64,000 nt of DNA from JARFPW01 sp035464655 (GCA_035464655.1 DATHRZ010000012.1:121258-185257), one strand, 5' to 3'; counted from the first letter of the stretch, positions 9,190 through 17,267 are shown. Program-made: numbers and translations. Notes: generated by a model from the letters alone, not told the origin.

Positions 9190-9231
9190 ATTTTCACAGT
9201 TTTCCACTCATTATCCACGGCGATATCCACA
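9190..9231. other. Row of four DnaA-box-like 9-mers (candidate oriC element)
   Basis: Four 9-mers in the same orientation resemble the DnaA box (TTATCCACA, or looser TTWTNCACA): ATTTTCACA 9190-9198, TTTTCCACT 9200-9208, TTATCCACG 9211-9219, and ATATCCACA 9223-9231. Start-to-start distances are 10, 11 and 12 bp, close to one helical turn. TTATCCACG and ATATCCACA match the strict box at 8 of 9 positions. A fifth, GTTTTCACA, is at 9407-9415. No dnaA or dnaN is present in the window, so the assignment rests on the boxes, the AT-rich flank and the leftward run of genes on one side. Confidence 0.45.
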
Positions 9232-9289
9232 CGCATTTTTACAAAAACTGTCGCCACCGGTCCGGTCGGAAAAGTCGGGGGGACCCCCA

Positions 9290-9547
9290 AATACTCAGCC
9301 CCCGGCAACTCCGAAGAGCGCCGGGGGCTTGAGGGAGGATTCTTTGTCCGAACCGCACGCGACTTCCTGGTCGGTTGCGCTCTCCTTCCAGTACTCGACT
9401 GGCCGTGTTTTCACACGTTTCGGCCTGGTCAGCTTGTTGGAGCCTTCCGTCCTCACAGGGAGAACTTTCAACCCCGCCGGGCCTGCCTGTCTTCGCGCTC
9501 TCGGAACGGCGGCGATCCGGTTTCGCCGGTGCCTCCTCCGTTGCACG
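9290..9547 (-). ncRNA. Candidate structured RNA of about 250 nt
   Basis: On the minus strand a good promoter (9554-9581) is followed by a sequence rich in local hairpins and ending in a very stable hairpin (9297-9329). Internal elements include CGTGT-GAAA-ACACG with a GNRA tetraloop, CCAGT-CGAGT-ACTGG, and CCGG-CGAAA-CCGG. The sequence is clearly richer in A than its surroundings. I compared it by eye with tmRNA, 6S, SRP RNA, RNase P RNA and the TPP and cobalamin riboswitches and found no match. It could be a trans-acting RNA or an attenuated leader of yjbQ, which starts 180 nt further on. Weak open frames cross it, but none has a convincing start. Confidence 0.4.
9297..9329 (-). terminator. 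Strong hairpin ending the candidate RNA
   Basis: A perfect 10-bp stem (AGCCCCCGGC at 9297-9306 with its complement at 9320-9329) is capped by an inner CTC-TTCG-GAG stem with a UUCG tetraloop when read on the minus strand. The downstream tract (GAGTATTTGG) is only weakly U-rich, so it may act as an attenuator or a processing barrier rather than a complete terminator. Confidence 0.5.
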
Positions 9548-9553
9548 GTAAGA

Positions 9554-9581
9554 AGTATAAAACATTTTTTTCTCTATGCAA
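9554..9581 (-). promoter_or_regulatory. Predicted promoter of the candidate RNA
   Basis: The minus strand shows -35 TTGCAT (9576-9581), a 16-bp spacer containing an A7 tract, and -10 TATACT (9554-9559). The predicted start is close to 9547. The AT-richness of the spacer stands out sharply from the GC-rich background. Confidence 0.55.
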
Positions 9582-9605
9582 CCCCCGAGCGCGACGAATC
9601 CGCAG

Positions 9606-9617
9606 TTTTTTAAAAAA
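9606..9617. repeat. T6A6 perfect palindrome in AT-rich segment
   Basis: TTTTTTAAAAAA is a perfect 12-bp palindrome and the most AT-rich point of the window. With the A/T-rich 9551-9580 stretch it forms a plausible duplex-unwinding element beside the DnaA boxes. On the plus strand it is followed directly by TAGGTT (9618-9623), a hexamer used as a -10 box elsewhere in the window, which could serve the gene at 9831. Confidence 0.4.
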
Positions 9618-9830
9618 TAGGTTCACATCCCGCATGATGACGGGCCGTCTCCGGAACATGACGACGGAATTCGCTCCCGCGCGTCGCGGACGCTTCGGGT
9701 GGAGCGCCCGTCGTACCCGGCAGCGGCCCCTGCGTCCGACGCCGACGACGCCGTAAGTTGTACCGGTAGTCGATCCCAACGATGCCCTGCACGGACGGGG
9801 CGGCGGAAGTCTCCTGACCAGGAAGAGCGG

Positions 9831-12542
9831 ATGAACTCTGATGACGTCGCCGAGCTGGCAGCGGAAGCGACCGACATCGTGCTGCGTGACGGCTCCACCG
9901 TGCGCGTGCGCCCGGCGCGCGACGACGACGAGGCGGGACTGCTGACGTTTCTGCAGGAAGCTTCCGTCGACTCGGTGTCGCGCCGGTTCGCCGGCTCAGT
10001 GTCGCCCGAAACATTGCGCGAGCGGGCGGGTGACATGGCCGCGGTCGAGGAAGACGGCGCGTTCGGGCTCGTCGCGACGAGCGGCGACGACCGCATCGTC
10101 GGGCACGCCCTGTACGCGAGGGGAGAGGACGGCCGGGCCGAGGTCGCGTTCCTGGTCGCCGACCACCTGCACGGCCAGGGCGTCGGCACGGCACTCCTCG
10201 GGCAACTGGCGCGTATCGCGTCCTCGCGGGGGATCGAGGTGTTCGAGGCGAGCGTGGCGCCCGGCAACCACCAGATGCTGAAGGTGTTCCGAAGCTCGGG
10301 CTTTTCGGTGCGGGTCCACGCCGAGCCCGACGAGATCCGGGTCGAGTTTCCCACCGAGATGACCGACACGGCGCTCGAAGCGTTCGACCGGCGCGACTGG
10401 ACGGCCGCGGTCAGCGCCGTCGACACCTTCCTCCGCCCGCGATCGGTGGCGGTGATCGGCGCCTCACGGCAGCGCGGCACGATCAGCGGCGAGGTGTTTC
10501 GCAACCTGCTCGACTTCGGGTTCGTCGGGCCGGTACTGCCTGTCAATCCCGGTGCCGAGGTCGTGCAGAGCGTCGTCTCTTACCCCGACGTCGAGAGCGT
10601 GCCCGGCCCCGTCGAGCTGGCCGTCATCGTCGTGCCGGCGAAGGCCGTGATCGAAGTCGCGCGAGCCTGCGGTCGCAAGGGCGTGCGCTCACTGGTCGTC
10701 ATCTCGGCCGGCTTCGGCGAGGTGGGCGAGGAAGGCCGCGAGCGCCAGCGGGAACTCATGCGCATTTGCCGTGCCTCGGGGATGCGGCTGATCGGACCGA
10801 ACTGCATGGGGATCCTCAACACGCACCCGGATGTGAGGCTGAACGCGACCTTCGCGCCGGTTCCGCCGCTCGAGGGGCGGGTCGCCTTCATGTCGCAGAG
10901 CGGCGCACTGGGCCTCGCGGTCATGGACCACGCCGGCGTGCTCGGCCTCGGCCTCTCGAGCTTCGTCTCGGTGGGCAACAAGGCCGACATCTCCGGCAAC
11001 GACCTGCTCCGCTACTGGACCGAAGACCCGAACACCGATGTGATCCTGCTCTACCTCGAGTCGTTCGGGAACCCACGAAAGTTCTCGCGCATCGCACCCC
11101 GGGTCGCCCGGGAAAAGCCGGTCGTGGTCGTCAAGGGCGGACGTTCTCCGGCCGGCGTCCGGGCGAGCGGCTCGCACACGGGAGCGCTGATCGCCGCCTC
11201 AGACGTGACGGTCGACGCCCTGCTCCGGCAGACGGGCGTCATCCGTACCGACACGCTGCAGCAGATGTTCGACGTGGCGTCGCTGCTGACGAGTCAGCCG
11301 CCGCCGCGCGGCCGCCGGGTCGCGATCCTCACCAACGCCGGCGGGCCGGGCATCCTGTGCGCCGACGCCTGCCAGGCCGAAGGGCTCGAGGTTCCCGTGC
11401 TGGCCGAGGACACGCAGGCGGCGCTGCGAGACGTGCTGGCCGGAGAGGCGAGCGTTTCGAACCCGGTCGACATGATCGCCTCCGCCTCGGAGGAGCAGTA
11501 CCGGCAGGCGATCGAGATCGTCGGTCGCGATTCCGGGGTGGACGCGCTGATCGTCATCTTCATCCCTCCGCTCGTCACGCGCTCCGAGGACGTGGCGCGT
11601 GCCGTGGTTCGGGGGGTCCAGGCGCTCGAGGGGAGGAAGACCGTTCTCAGCGTGTTCATGCAGGCCCGCGGCGTGCCCGAGGAGCTGCGGGGATCGGACG
11701 TCCGGATCCCGTCGTACGCGTTTCCCGAAGACGCGGCCATCGCGCTGGCGCGCACGGCACGCTACGGAGAGTGGAAAGAGCGACCGGCCGAGCCCGTCGC
11801 CGCGTTCGACGACGTACGCCGCGAAGAGGCGGCCGGCGTCGTGGCCACGGCGCTCGGCCGCGAGGCGGACTGGCTGGCGCCCGACGAGGTGTCGGCCCTG
11901 CTCTCGTGCTACGGCCTGCCGGTGCTCGAACAGCACGTGGTCGATTCGGCGGCGGCGGCCGGCGAGGCGGCCGCCGCGCTCGGCGGTACCGTCGCCCTGA
12001 AGGCGATCGCGCCCGATCTCGTCCACAAGACCGAGGCCGGTGCGGTGCGCCTCGGCCTGGCCCCCGAGCGCACCGCCGACGCGGCCCGGCAGATGCACGA
12101 GCGACTGACGGCGGCCGGATCTCCACCGAGCGGATTCCTCGTGCAGCGGATGGCGAACGAGGGCGTCGAGATGATCGTGGGCGTCGTGCACGACGAGCAG
12201 TTCGGGCCGGTCGTCGCCTGCGGGGCCGGCGGCGTGCTGGTCGAGCTCATCAAGGACGTCTCGGTACGCCTCACGCCGCTCTCGCGGCACGACGCGCGCG
12301 AGATGGTCGACGAGTTGCGGACGCGGCCACTGTTGTCGGGCTATCGCGGCAGCCCCGCCCGCGACGTGCCGGCGCTGGTCGATGCCGTCCTGCGCGTCGG
12401 CGCTCTCGTCGACGATCTGCCGCAGGTGCGCGAGCTCGACCTCAACCCGATCCTCGTCCACGAGGAGGGCGCGACGATCGTCGATGCCCGGATCCGGGTA
12501 GCGCCGGCCCGACCCGAGCCGCTCCCCGGGGCCCGGCAGTAG
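9831..12542 (+). CDS. GNAT acetyltransferase fused to ADP-forming acyl-CoA synthetase (Pat-like)
   Basis: The 903-residue protein has an N-terminal GNAT domain (about residues 20-180, with the acetyl-CoA loop HGQGVGTALLGQL). It continues with a CoA-binding Rossmann domain (from about 195, PRSVAVIGASR), a succinyl-CoA-ligase-like domain and a C-terminal ATP-grasp domain (about 690-900). Related proteins are protein lysine acetyltransferases (Pat/Pka) that modify metabolic enzymes such as acetyl-CoA synthetase; enteric Pat has GNAT at the C-terminus, so this is the inverted order. His449 in GSHTGAL aligns with the catalytic phospho-histidine region of ADP-forming acetyl-CoA synthetases, so ligase activity may be retained. 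ATG 9831 has AGGAAGAG upstream; an earlier in-frame ATG (9699) adds low-complexity sequence. Confidence 0.85.
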   Translation: MNSDDVAELAAEATDIVLRDGSTVRVRPARDDDEAGLLTFLQEASVDSVSRRFAGSVSPETLRERAGDMAAVEEDGAFGLVATSGDDRIVGHALYARGEDGRAEVAFLVADHLHGQGVGTALLGQLARIASSRGIEVFEASVAPGNHQMLKVFRSSGFSVRVHAEPDEIRVEFPTEMTDTALEAFDRRDWTAAVSAVDTFLRPRSVAVIGASRQRGTISGEVFRNLLDFGFVGPVLPVNPGAEVVQSVVSYPDVESVPGPVELAVIVVPAKAVIEVARACGRKGVRSLVVISAGFGEVGEEGRERQRELMRICRASGMRLIGPNCMGILNTHPDVRLNATFAPVPPLEGRVAFMSQSGALGLAVMDHAGVLGLGLSSFVSVGNKADISGNDLLRYWTEDPNTDVILLYLESFGNPRKFSRIAPRVAREKPVVVVKGGRSPAGVRASGSHTGALIAASDVTVDALLRQTGVIRTDTLQQMFDVASLLTSQPPPRGRRVAILTNAGGPGILCADACQAEGLEVPVLAEDTQAALRDVLAGEASVSNPVDMIASASEEQYRQAIEIVGRDSGVDALIVIFIPPLVTRSEDVARAVVRGVQALEGRKTVLSVFMQARGVPEELRGSDVRIPSYAFPEDAAIALARTARYGEWKERPAEPVAAFDDVRREEAAGVVATALGREADWLAPDEVSALLSCYGLPVLEQHVVDSAAAAGEAAAALGGTVALKAIAPDLVHKTEAGAVRLGLAPERTADAARQMHERLTAAGSPPSGFLVQRMANEGVEMIVGVVHDEQFGPVVACGAGGVLVELIKDVSVRLTPLSRHDAREMVDELRTRPLLSGYRGSPARDVPALVDAVLRVGALVDDLPQVRELDLNPILVHEEGATIVDARIRVAPARPEPLPGARQ

Positions 12543-12563
12543 GGGGAGGCCGCCCGCCCGGCG

Positions 12564-14543
12564 TCAGACCGGCATCTCGACGGAAAGCGAGGCGAACGAT
12601 CCGGGCCGGCCGGCGTCGAGCACCACGCCGTCGCGGCACACCCGCTCGACCACACGGTTCAGTAGCGCGTCGGGCGGCAAAGTGCGGCGCAGGCCTTCGA
12701 TCGTACCTACGACGATCAGCATATCCCGGCTGCGCGAGAGCGCGACGTTGAGCATGCGCGGAAAGTCGCGGTTGCGGCGTTCGTCCAGAAACCAGCTGCG
12801 CCCGGGCGGGGCGTCGACCGTGTCGAACACCACCACGCGCTTCTCGCGACCCTGGAAGCGATGGATCGTCGCGATTTCGAGATCGGCCGGCGCCAGGCGC
12901 CCGAGCCGCGAGTGCACCCGCCGCCTGAGCTCGCGGGCCTGCGCCCGGTACGGGGCGACCACCGCGACGTCGCGCTCCCCCCGCCGGGCCAGTGCCTCGA
13001 GCACCTGGAGCAGTGTCTCGAGGTGCGCCTCGTTCCGGCGCGAGCCGTCGGGCCGTTCGACCTCCGGCTCGAGGCTCGCGGTGTCGATCATGATCAGCTC
13101 GCCCGCTCTCTCGCCGGGCTCGCCTCCGCCGTCGACGTCGCCATCGAGTACACCCGCGTCCCGCAACCTTCCGCCATAGAACAGCTCACCCACCAATGAC
13201 CGGATGGCCGGTCGCATGCGGTACTGTTCTTCGAGCATCGAGCACAGTCGATCGCGGGGGGACGGCAGGCCGGTATCCGCCTCGAGGACGCCCGATACTT
13301 CGAACACGTCGCGACGGAGCCACCGCCCGGCGTGCGCCCCACGCGACATCACCACGGCAGGAAGTTGCCGAAAGTCGCCGAACGCGGCCGCCCGGTGGCG
13401 GGCGAGACCCGCCGCGAACAGCACGTACGGCAGCGGCGCCGCGCTCGCCTCGTCGATCAGCAGGCTGTCGAACCGCTGGCCGGCCAGCTCGTCGCGAACC
13501 GCGAGCCGCGCGAACGTCGTAAGTACGACATCCGCACCTTCGAGCGCCCTACGCGACGCGGCCTGGTAGGCGGCCGCGAGTCGCGCGGCCAGGGCCTCGT
13601 CGGCCGGCTGCGCCCCCCGGCGCGCCGCCGCCTGAACGCGGCTCATCGACACGCCGATCGGCTCGCCCGGCACGCGCCGCGCGCCGAGGCGCTCCTCCAG
13701 CTCGTCGATGCCGCGCGACAAAGCGGATGGGCGCAGCATCTCGGCCCGCGTCACGGCGGCGTCGACGCCGAGGGACGGGTCCGACTCCGGAGTGAGGCCC
13801 GCTCCGAACCGGATGACGCGGTTCGCCTCGACGGCGCCGCGGCCGAGCACGTCGACGACCCGACCCGCCGCCTCGTCCACGGCGGCGTTCGTGGTGGCGG
13901 CCACCAGCACGCGTCCCTCCGAGGCCAGGAGCGCGCCGGCGTGGCCGAGCAACCGCGTCTTTCCGGTGCCCGGCGGTCCCCAGACGAATTGCGCCCGACT
14001 CCCCGCCACGCGCCGCAGCGCCGCTGTCTGCGACGGATTGAGCCCCACCGAGGCCCCGTCGGCCACGTCGGCCTCGCCCGTCTCCCCGAACGCCCGCCCG
14101 AACAGCCGGAGCGCCGTATCGACGTGGTAGTCGGCCGGATCGTCCTCCATGCGCGCCAGGCGATCGTCGAGCGCCTCGAGGAGCCACGTCGGATCGAAAG
14201 TGAGCTCGGCCGGCCCGGGACGACTGCCGAGCGCCGTCTCGGTGGCGATGCGGATGACACGGCGCCCGGCGTCGAACCGAACCACGACGCCGAGGGCCGT
14301 CGCTCCGTCAGTCTCGATCGTCACGGCGTCGTCGGCGCGGATCACGTAACGGCCCGGCGGCAGTGTCCATTCGTACGGGCCCGTACGCCCGGCGCCGGCG
14401 GCCCGTGTGCCGGAGGCGGCCGGAATCGGCCCGCCCAGGCCACGGCGCTCGAGGTCGGCGCGAACGGCGTCGATCTCCTCGCGCACCGCCGATCGGCAGC
14501 CGGCGAGGAGATCGTGCAGGTGATCGGATTCAGAGTGGATCAT
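12564..14543 (-). CDS. Superfamily 1 UPF1-like DNA/RNA helicase
   Basis: The 659-residue protein has SF1B helicase motifs of the UPF1/IGHMBP2 group (AAA_11 and AAA_12 domains). They are a Q-motif region LNPSQTAAL, Walker A GPPGTGKT at 189-196, DEAS Walker B at 364-367, QLPA in motif III, EEQYRM, VAPYRAQ, HRFQGREKRVVVFD and NVALSRS. An N-terminal SH3-like stretch of about 150 residues precedes the motor. It probably unwinds or translocates on nucleic acid; the substrate is unknown. It is convergent with the acetyltransferase gene (21-bp gap). It diverges from the decarboxylase gene with only 86 bp between ATGs, and the TAGGTT box 7 nt before the ATG predicts a leaderless mRNA. Confidence 0.9.
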   Translation of the reverse strand: MIHSESDHLHDLLAGCRSAVREEIDAVRADLERRGLGGPIPAASGTRAAGAGRTGPYEWTLPPGRYVIRADDAVTIETDGATALGVVVRFDAGRRVIRIATETALGSRPGPAELTFDPTWLLEALDDRLARMEDDPADYHVDTALRLFGRAFGETGEADVADGASVGLNPSQTAALRRVAGSRAQFVWGPPGTGKTRLLGHAGALLASEGRVLVAATTNAAVDEAAGRVVDVLGRGAVEANRVIRFGAGLTPESDPSLGVDAAVTRAEMLRPSALSRGIDELEERLGARRVPGEPIGVSMSRVQAAARRGAQPADEALAARLAAAYQAASRRALEGADVVLTTFARLAVRDELAGQRFDSLLIDEASAAPLPYVLFAAGLARHRAAAFGDFRQLPAVVMSRGAHAGRWLRRDVFEVSGVLEADTGLPSPRDRLCSMLEEQYRMRPAIRSLVGELFYGGRLRDAGVLDGDVDGGGEPGERAGELIMIDTASLEPEVERPDGSRRNEAHLETLLQVLEALARRGERDVAVVAPYRAQARELRRRVHSRLGRLAPADLEIATIHRFQGREKRVVVFDTVDAPPGRSWFLDERRNRDFPRMLNVALSRSRDMLIVVGTIEGLRRTLPPDALLNRVVERVCRDGVVLDAGRPGSFASLSVEMPV

Positions 14544-14550
14544 CGCTTCG

Positions 14551-14556
14551 AACCTA
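14551..14556 (-). promoter_or_regulatory. Leaderless-type -10 box of the helicase gene
   Basis: TAGGTT on the minus strand ends 7 nt before ATG 14543, and no ribosome-binding site is present. The -35 region is weak. The same hexamer at the same distance precedes egtB. Confidence 0.45.
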
Positions 14557-14617
14557 GCCCATGGACGGTCCCTTCACACACCGGTACCGCTCACCTGTCT
14601 CCACGCTACCGATTCGT

Positions 14618-14623
14618 TAGCTT
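14618..14623 (+). promoter_or_regulatory. Leaderless-type -10 box of the decarboxylase gene
   Basis: TAGCTT ends 6 nt before ATG 14630 and there is no ribosome-binding site (TTGCGCCG precedes the ATG). Transcription would start at or next to the A of ATG. The -35 region is weak. Confidence 0.4.
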
Positions 14624-14629
14624 GCGCCG

Positions 14630-16114
14630 ATGGAAACGAGGGCAGACGGCACACCGGCATCGCAGAATCACGGGACCGACGGCCTCGTGCCGTCGACCCT
14701 GCGCATGGCCCGCTGGATCGAGGCGTACCGGGCACGGCTCGCCGAGCTCCCGGTTCTCTCGCGGGTGCAGCCCGGCGATGTGGCCGCCGCCCTTCCGGAG
14801 GCGCCGCCCGAGACACCGGAGAGCTACGAGGCGATCCTCGCCGACCTCGACCGGATCATCGTCCCCGGACTTACGCACTGGAATCATCCGGGCTTCATGG
14901 CCTACTTCTGCAGTTCGTCGGCCGACCCGGGTCTCCTGGCGGAGTTCGTGACGGCCGCGTTCAACGTGAACGCCATGCTGTGGCGCACGGCGCCGTCCGC
15001 CACCGAGCTCGAAGAACGCATGGTCGAGTGGACGCGGCGCTTCGTCGGTCTGCCGGAGTCGTTCGGCGGCGTCATCCAGGACACGGCGTCGACGTCGACG
15101 TTCGTCGCCCTGCTGGCGGCCCGACACCGGGCGTTCCCGGATGCCCGCGAGAACGGCCTGCCGGCGCACGGAGGCGACGGGACGGAGGTCGGACCGGGCC
15201 GCGTGTACGGATCCGAGCTCGCCCACTCGTCGCTCGACAAGGCCGTGATCGCCGCCGGCCTCGGTCATCGGAATCTCATCCGGATCGAGGTCGATGGCCG
15301 CTACGCCCTGCGGCCCGAAGCCCTCGACCGTGCCCTGCGCGAGGATCGGGCCGCCGGGCGCGTCCCGGTCGCGGTATGCGCGACGATCGGCACGACGAGC
15401 TGCGCCAGCGTCGATCCGGTCGAACCGATCGCCGACGTCTGCGCCGCGCACGACGTGTGGCTGCACGTCGACGCCGCCTACGCCGGACCCGCCGCCGCCC
15501 TGCCCGAGCTGCGCCCGCGGTTCGCCGGCTGGGAGCGCGCGGACTCGATCGTCCTCAACCCGCACAAGTGGATGTCGGTGCCGCTCGACTGCAGCCTGTT
15601 GCTCGGCCGCGAGCTCGACGCGTTCCGCGCCTCGCTCGCCCTGACGCCGGAGTACCTGTCGTCGGACACCGCCGCGACGAACCTCATGGACATCGGCCTC
15701 GCCCTCGGACGCCGCTTCCGGGCGCTCAAGCTCTGGTTCGTATTCCGCCGGGAAGGCGCCGCCGGGCTCCGCGCGATGATCCGCCGGCACTGCGAGCTCG
15801 CCGACCGCTTCGCCGCGTGGATCGAAACCGAGCCACGCCTCGAGCTCACCGCCCCGCCGTCGTTCGGCACCGTGTGCTTCCGGGTGAAGGCCGTGGCAGA
15901 CGACGAAGCGGGAAACGAGGCGGAGGCGACCGCGAGCCGCCGCCTCCTCGAGCGGATCAACGACGACGGGCGCATCTTTCTCTCGCACACGGAGCTCGGC
16001 GGGCGCTACACGCTCCGTCTCGTGGTCGGCAGCATCCACACCGGGCCGGAGCAGCTCGAGATCGCGCGGGACGTGGTCACGACCGCGCTCGACGGCGTCT
16101 ACAGTTCACATTAG
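14630..16114 (+). CDS. PLP-dependent aromatic L-amino acid decarboxylase
   Basis: A group II decarboxylase, 494 residues, that releases CO2 from an aromatic or related amino acid. Seen: the substrate-side motif THWNHPGFMAYF at about 82-93, the PLP-phosphate site motif DTASTSTF, HVDAAYAG with the PLP-binding Asp at about 281, and the Schiff-base lysine at 313 in NPHKWM. Length and order match plant/animal-type AADC and bacterial tryptophan/phenylalanine decarboxylases. The exact substrate cannot be told. It diverges from the helicase gene and is followed 17 bp later by bcp. The start lacks a ribosome-binding site but has a TANNNT box 6 nt upstream. Confidence 0.92.
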   Translation: METRADGTPASQNHGTDGLVPSTLRMARWIEAYRARLAELPVLSRVQPGDVAAALPEAPPETPESYEAILADLDRIIVPGLTHWNHPGFMAYFCSSSADPGLLAEFVTAAFNVNAMLWRTAPSATELEERMVEWTRRFVGLPESFGGVIQDTASTSTFVALLAARHRAFPDARENGLPAHGGDGTEVGPGRVYGSELAHSSLDKAVIAAGLGHRNLIRIEVDGRYALRPEALDRALREDRAAGRVPVAVCATIGTTSCASVDPVEPIADVCAAHDVWLHVDAAYAGPAAALPELRPRFAGWERADSIVLNPHKWMSVPLDCSLLLGRELDAFRASLALTPEYLSSDTAATNLMDIGLALGRRFRALKLWFVFRREGAAGLRAMIRRHCELADRFAAWIETEPRLELTAPPSFGTVCFRVKAVADDEAGNEAEATASRRLLERINDDGRIFLSHTELGGRYTLRLVVGSIHTGPEQLEIARDVVTTALDGVYSSH

Positions 16115-16131
16115 ACAGGACTTCATATCAT

Positions 16132-16590
16132 ATGCTATCCGAAAGAGATATCGCCCCAGACTTCTCGCTTGAATCCGATGGCGGCGACACCGTCCGACTG
16201 GCGGACCAGCGGGGCCGACGCGTCGTTCTGTACTTCTATCCGAAGGACGACACGTCGGGCTGCACGAAGGAGGCATGCGGCTTTCGCGACGCGCTGCCCG
16301 AGTTCGACGCGCGGGGAGCCGTGGTGCTCGGCGTGAGCCCCGACGACGTCGATTCGCACGAGAAGTTTCGCGACAAGTACGATCTGAACTTCCCTCTGCT
16401 GGCCGACCCCGATCACTCGGTGGCGAAGGCATACGGCGCCTGGGGCAAGAAGAAGCTGTACGGGCGCGAGTACGAGGGTATCCTGCGCTCCACCTTTTTG
16501 ATCGACCCCGACGGACGGATCGAGAAGATCTACCGCAAGGTGAAGCCCGCCGGGCACGCGAACGAGATCCTCGCCGAGCTCCAGGGATGA
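16132..16590 (+). CDS. bcp: Thiol peroxidase of the BCP/PrxQ type
   Basis: A peroxiredoxin that reduces hydrogen peroxide and lipid hydroperoxides using thioredoxin-like donors. The 152-residue product has the peroxidatic Cys44 and resolving Cys49 in DTSGCTKEACGFRD, the CX4C arrangement of atypical two-Cys BCP enzymes, after FYPKD. The gene starts 17 bp after the decarboxylase gene at ATG 16132, with AGGA about 10 nt upstream. Its stop overlaps the ATG of the DsbA-like gene by four bases. The pairing of a peroxidase with a secreted thiol oxidoreductase suggests a shared thiol-redox role. Confidence 0.96.
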   Translation: MLSERDIAPDFSLESDGGDTVRLADQRGRRVVLYFYPKDDTSGCTKEACGFRDALPEFDARGAVVLGVSPDDVDSHEKFRDKYDLNFPLLADPDHSVAKAYGAWGKKKLYGREYEGILRSTFLIDPDGRIEKIYRKVKPAGHANEILAELQG

Positions 16591-17261
16591 GCGGCCGCAC
16601 CGTCGTCGCCTGCTGCGCCATGGTCGCGGCGCTCGCCGCGCAGGGCCCGCCCGCCCCGCTATCGGCCCAGGAAACCGCCGTCGTGCCGACCGGGCAGCAG
16701 GCCGTGCTCGAGGCCGCCGATCGGGCGCGTTCGAGGGGGGACGCCGACGCGCCCCTCCGGATCGTCGAGATCTCCGATTTCGAGTGCCCGTTCTGCGCGC
16801 AGTTTCACCGCGATACGTGGCCGCTGGTCGACAGCCTCTACGTGCGCAGCGGGATCGCCCGCTACCTGTGGATCTCGTTTCCGAACTCTCGCCACGCCCG
16901 TGCCTGGCCCGCCATCGAGGCCGCGTTCTGCGCGGGGGCCGCCGGGCGGTTCTGGGAGATGCACGCCATCCTGTTCGAAACGCAGGAGGCCTGGAGCGAA
17001 GCCGAAGATCCGCACGCCCGCTTCCTCGAATACGGACAGCGGGCGGGTGTCGAGGCCGAGAGTTTCGCCGCGTGCCTGCGCGCCGACCAGCCGGCGCCGC
17101 TCCAGGTGTCCGATTACGAATCGGCCCTGCGCTCGGGAATCACGAGCACGCCGTTCTTCATCGTCGGCGACAGCCTGGCCATCCAGGGGGCCGTGTCGGC
17201 CGAGCGGTTCCGGGCGGCCGTCGACAGCGTGCTCGAGGCGCGCGACCTGCCGCGGCCCTGA
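16587..17261 (+). CDS. Secreted DsbA-family thiol-disulfide oxidoreductase
   Basis: The 224-residue product has a signal peptide (about residues 1-27, cleavage likely after LSA before QET). A thioredoxin-fold domain of the DsbA/DsbG group follows, with catalytic CPFC at residues 67-70 in DFECPFCAQFH. The cis-proline loop is TSTPFFIVG. This layout (short, helical insert, GADAP...-type strand before CPFC) is that of DsbA-like disulfide carriers or BdbD-type proteins acting in the periplasm. It is coupled to bcp through an ATGA overlap. No dsbB/VKOR partner is visible. Confidence 0.88.
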   Translation: MSGRTVVACCAMVAALAAQGPPAPLSAQETAVVPTGQQAVLEAADRARSRGDADAPLRIVEISDFECPFCAQFHRDTWPLVDSLYVRSGIARYLWISFPNSRHARAWPAIEAAFCAGAAGRFWEMHAILFETQEAWSEAEDPHARFLEYGQRAGVEAESFAACLRADQPAPLQVSDYESALRSGITSTPFFIVGDSLAIQGAVSAERFRAAVDSVLEARDLPRP

Positions 17262-17267
17262 GAGGGC

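Noticed and set aside
9297..9329. GC hairpin as a plus-strand terminator
   Set aside because: On the plus strand it is followed by TGAGGGAGG without a U tract, and no plus-strand gene ends before it.
9290..9547. TPP or cobalamin riboswitch, tmRNA, 6S, SRP or RNase P RNA
   Set aside because: The signature sequences of these classes were looked for on both strands and not found.
9239..9565. Two overlapping minus-strand open frames (about 83 and 108 codons) in the yjbQ upstream region
   Set aside because: No ribosome-binding site, atypical codon use, and they run through hairpins and the DnaA-like boxes. An RNA or regulatory region explains the sequence better.
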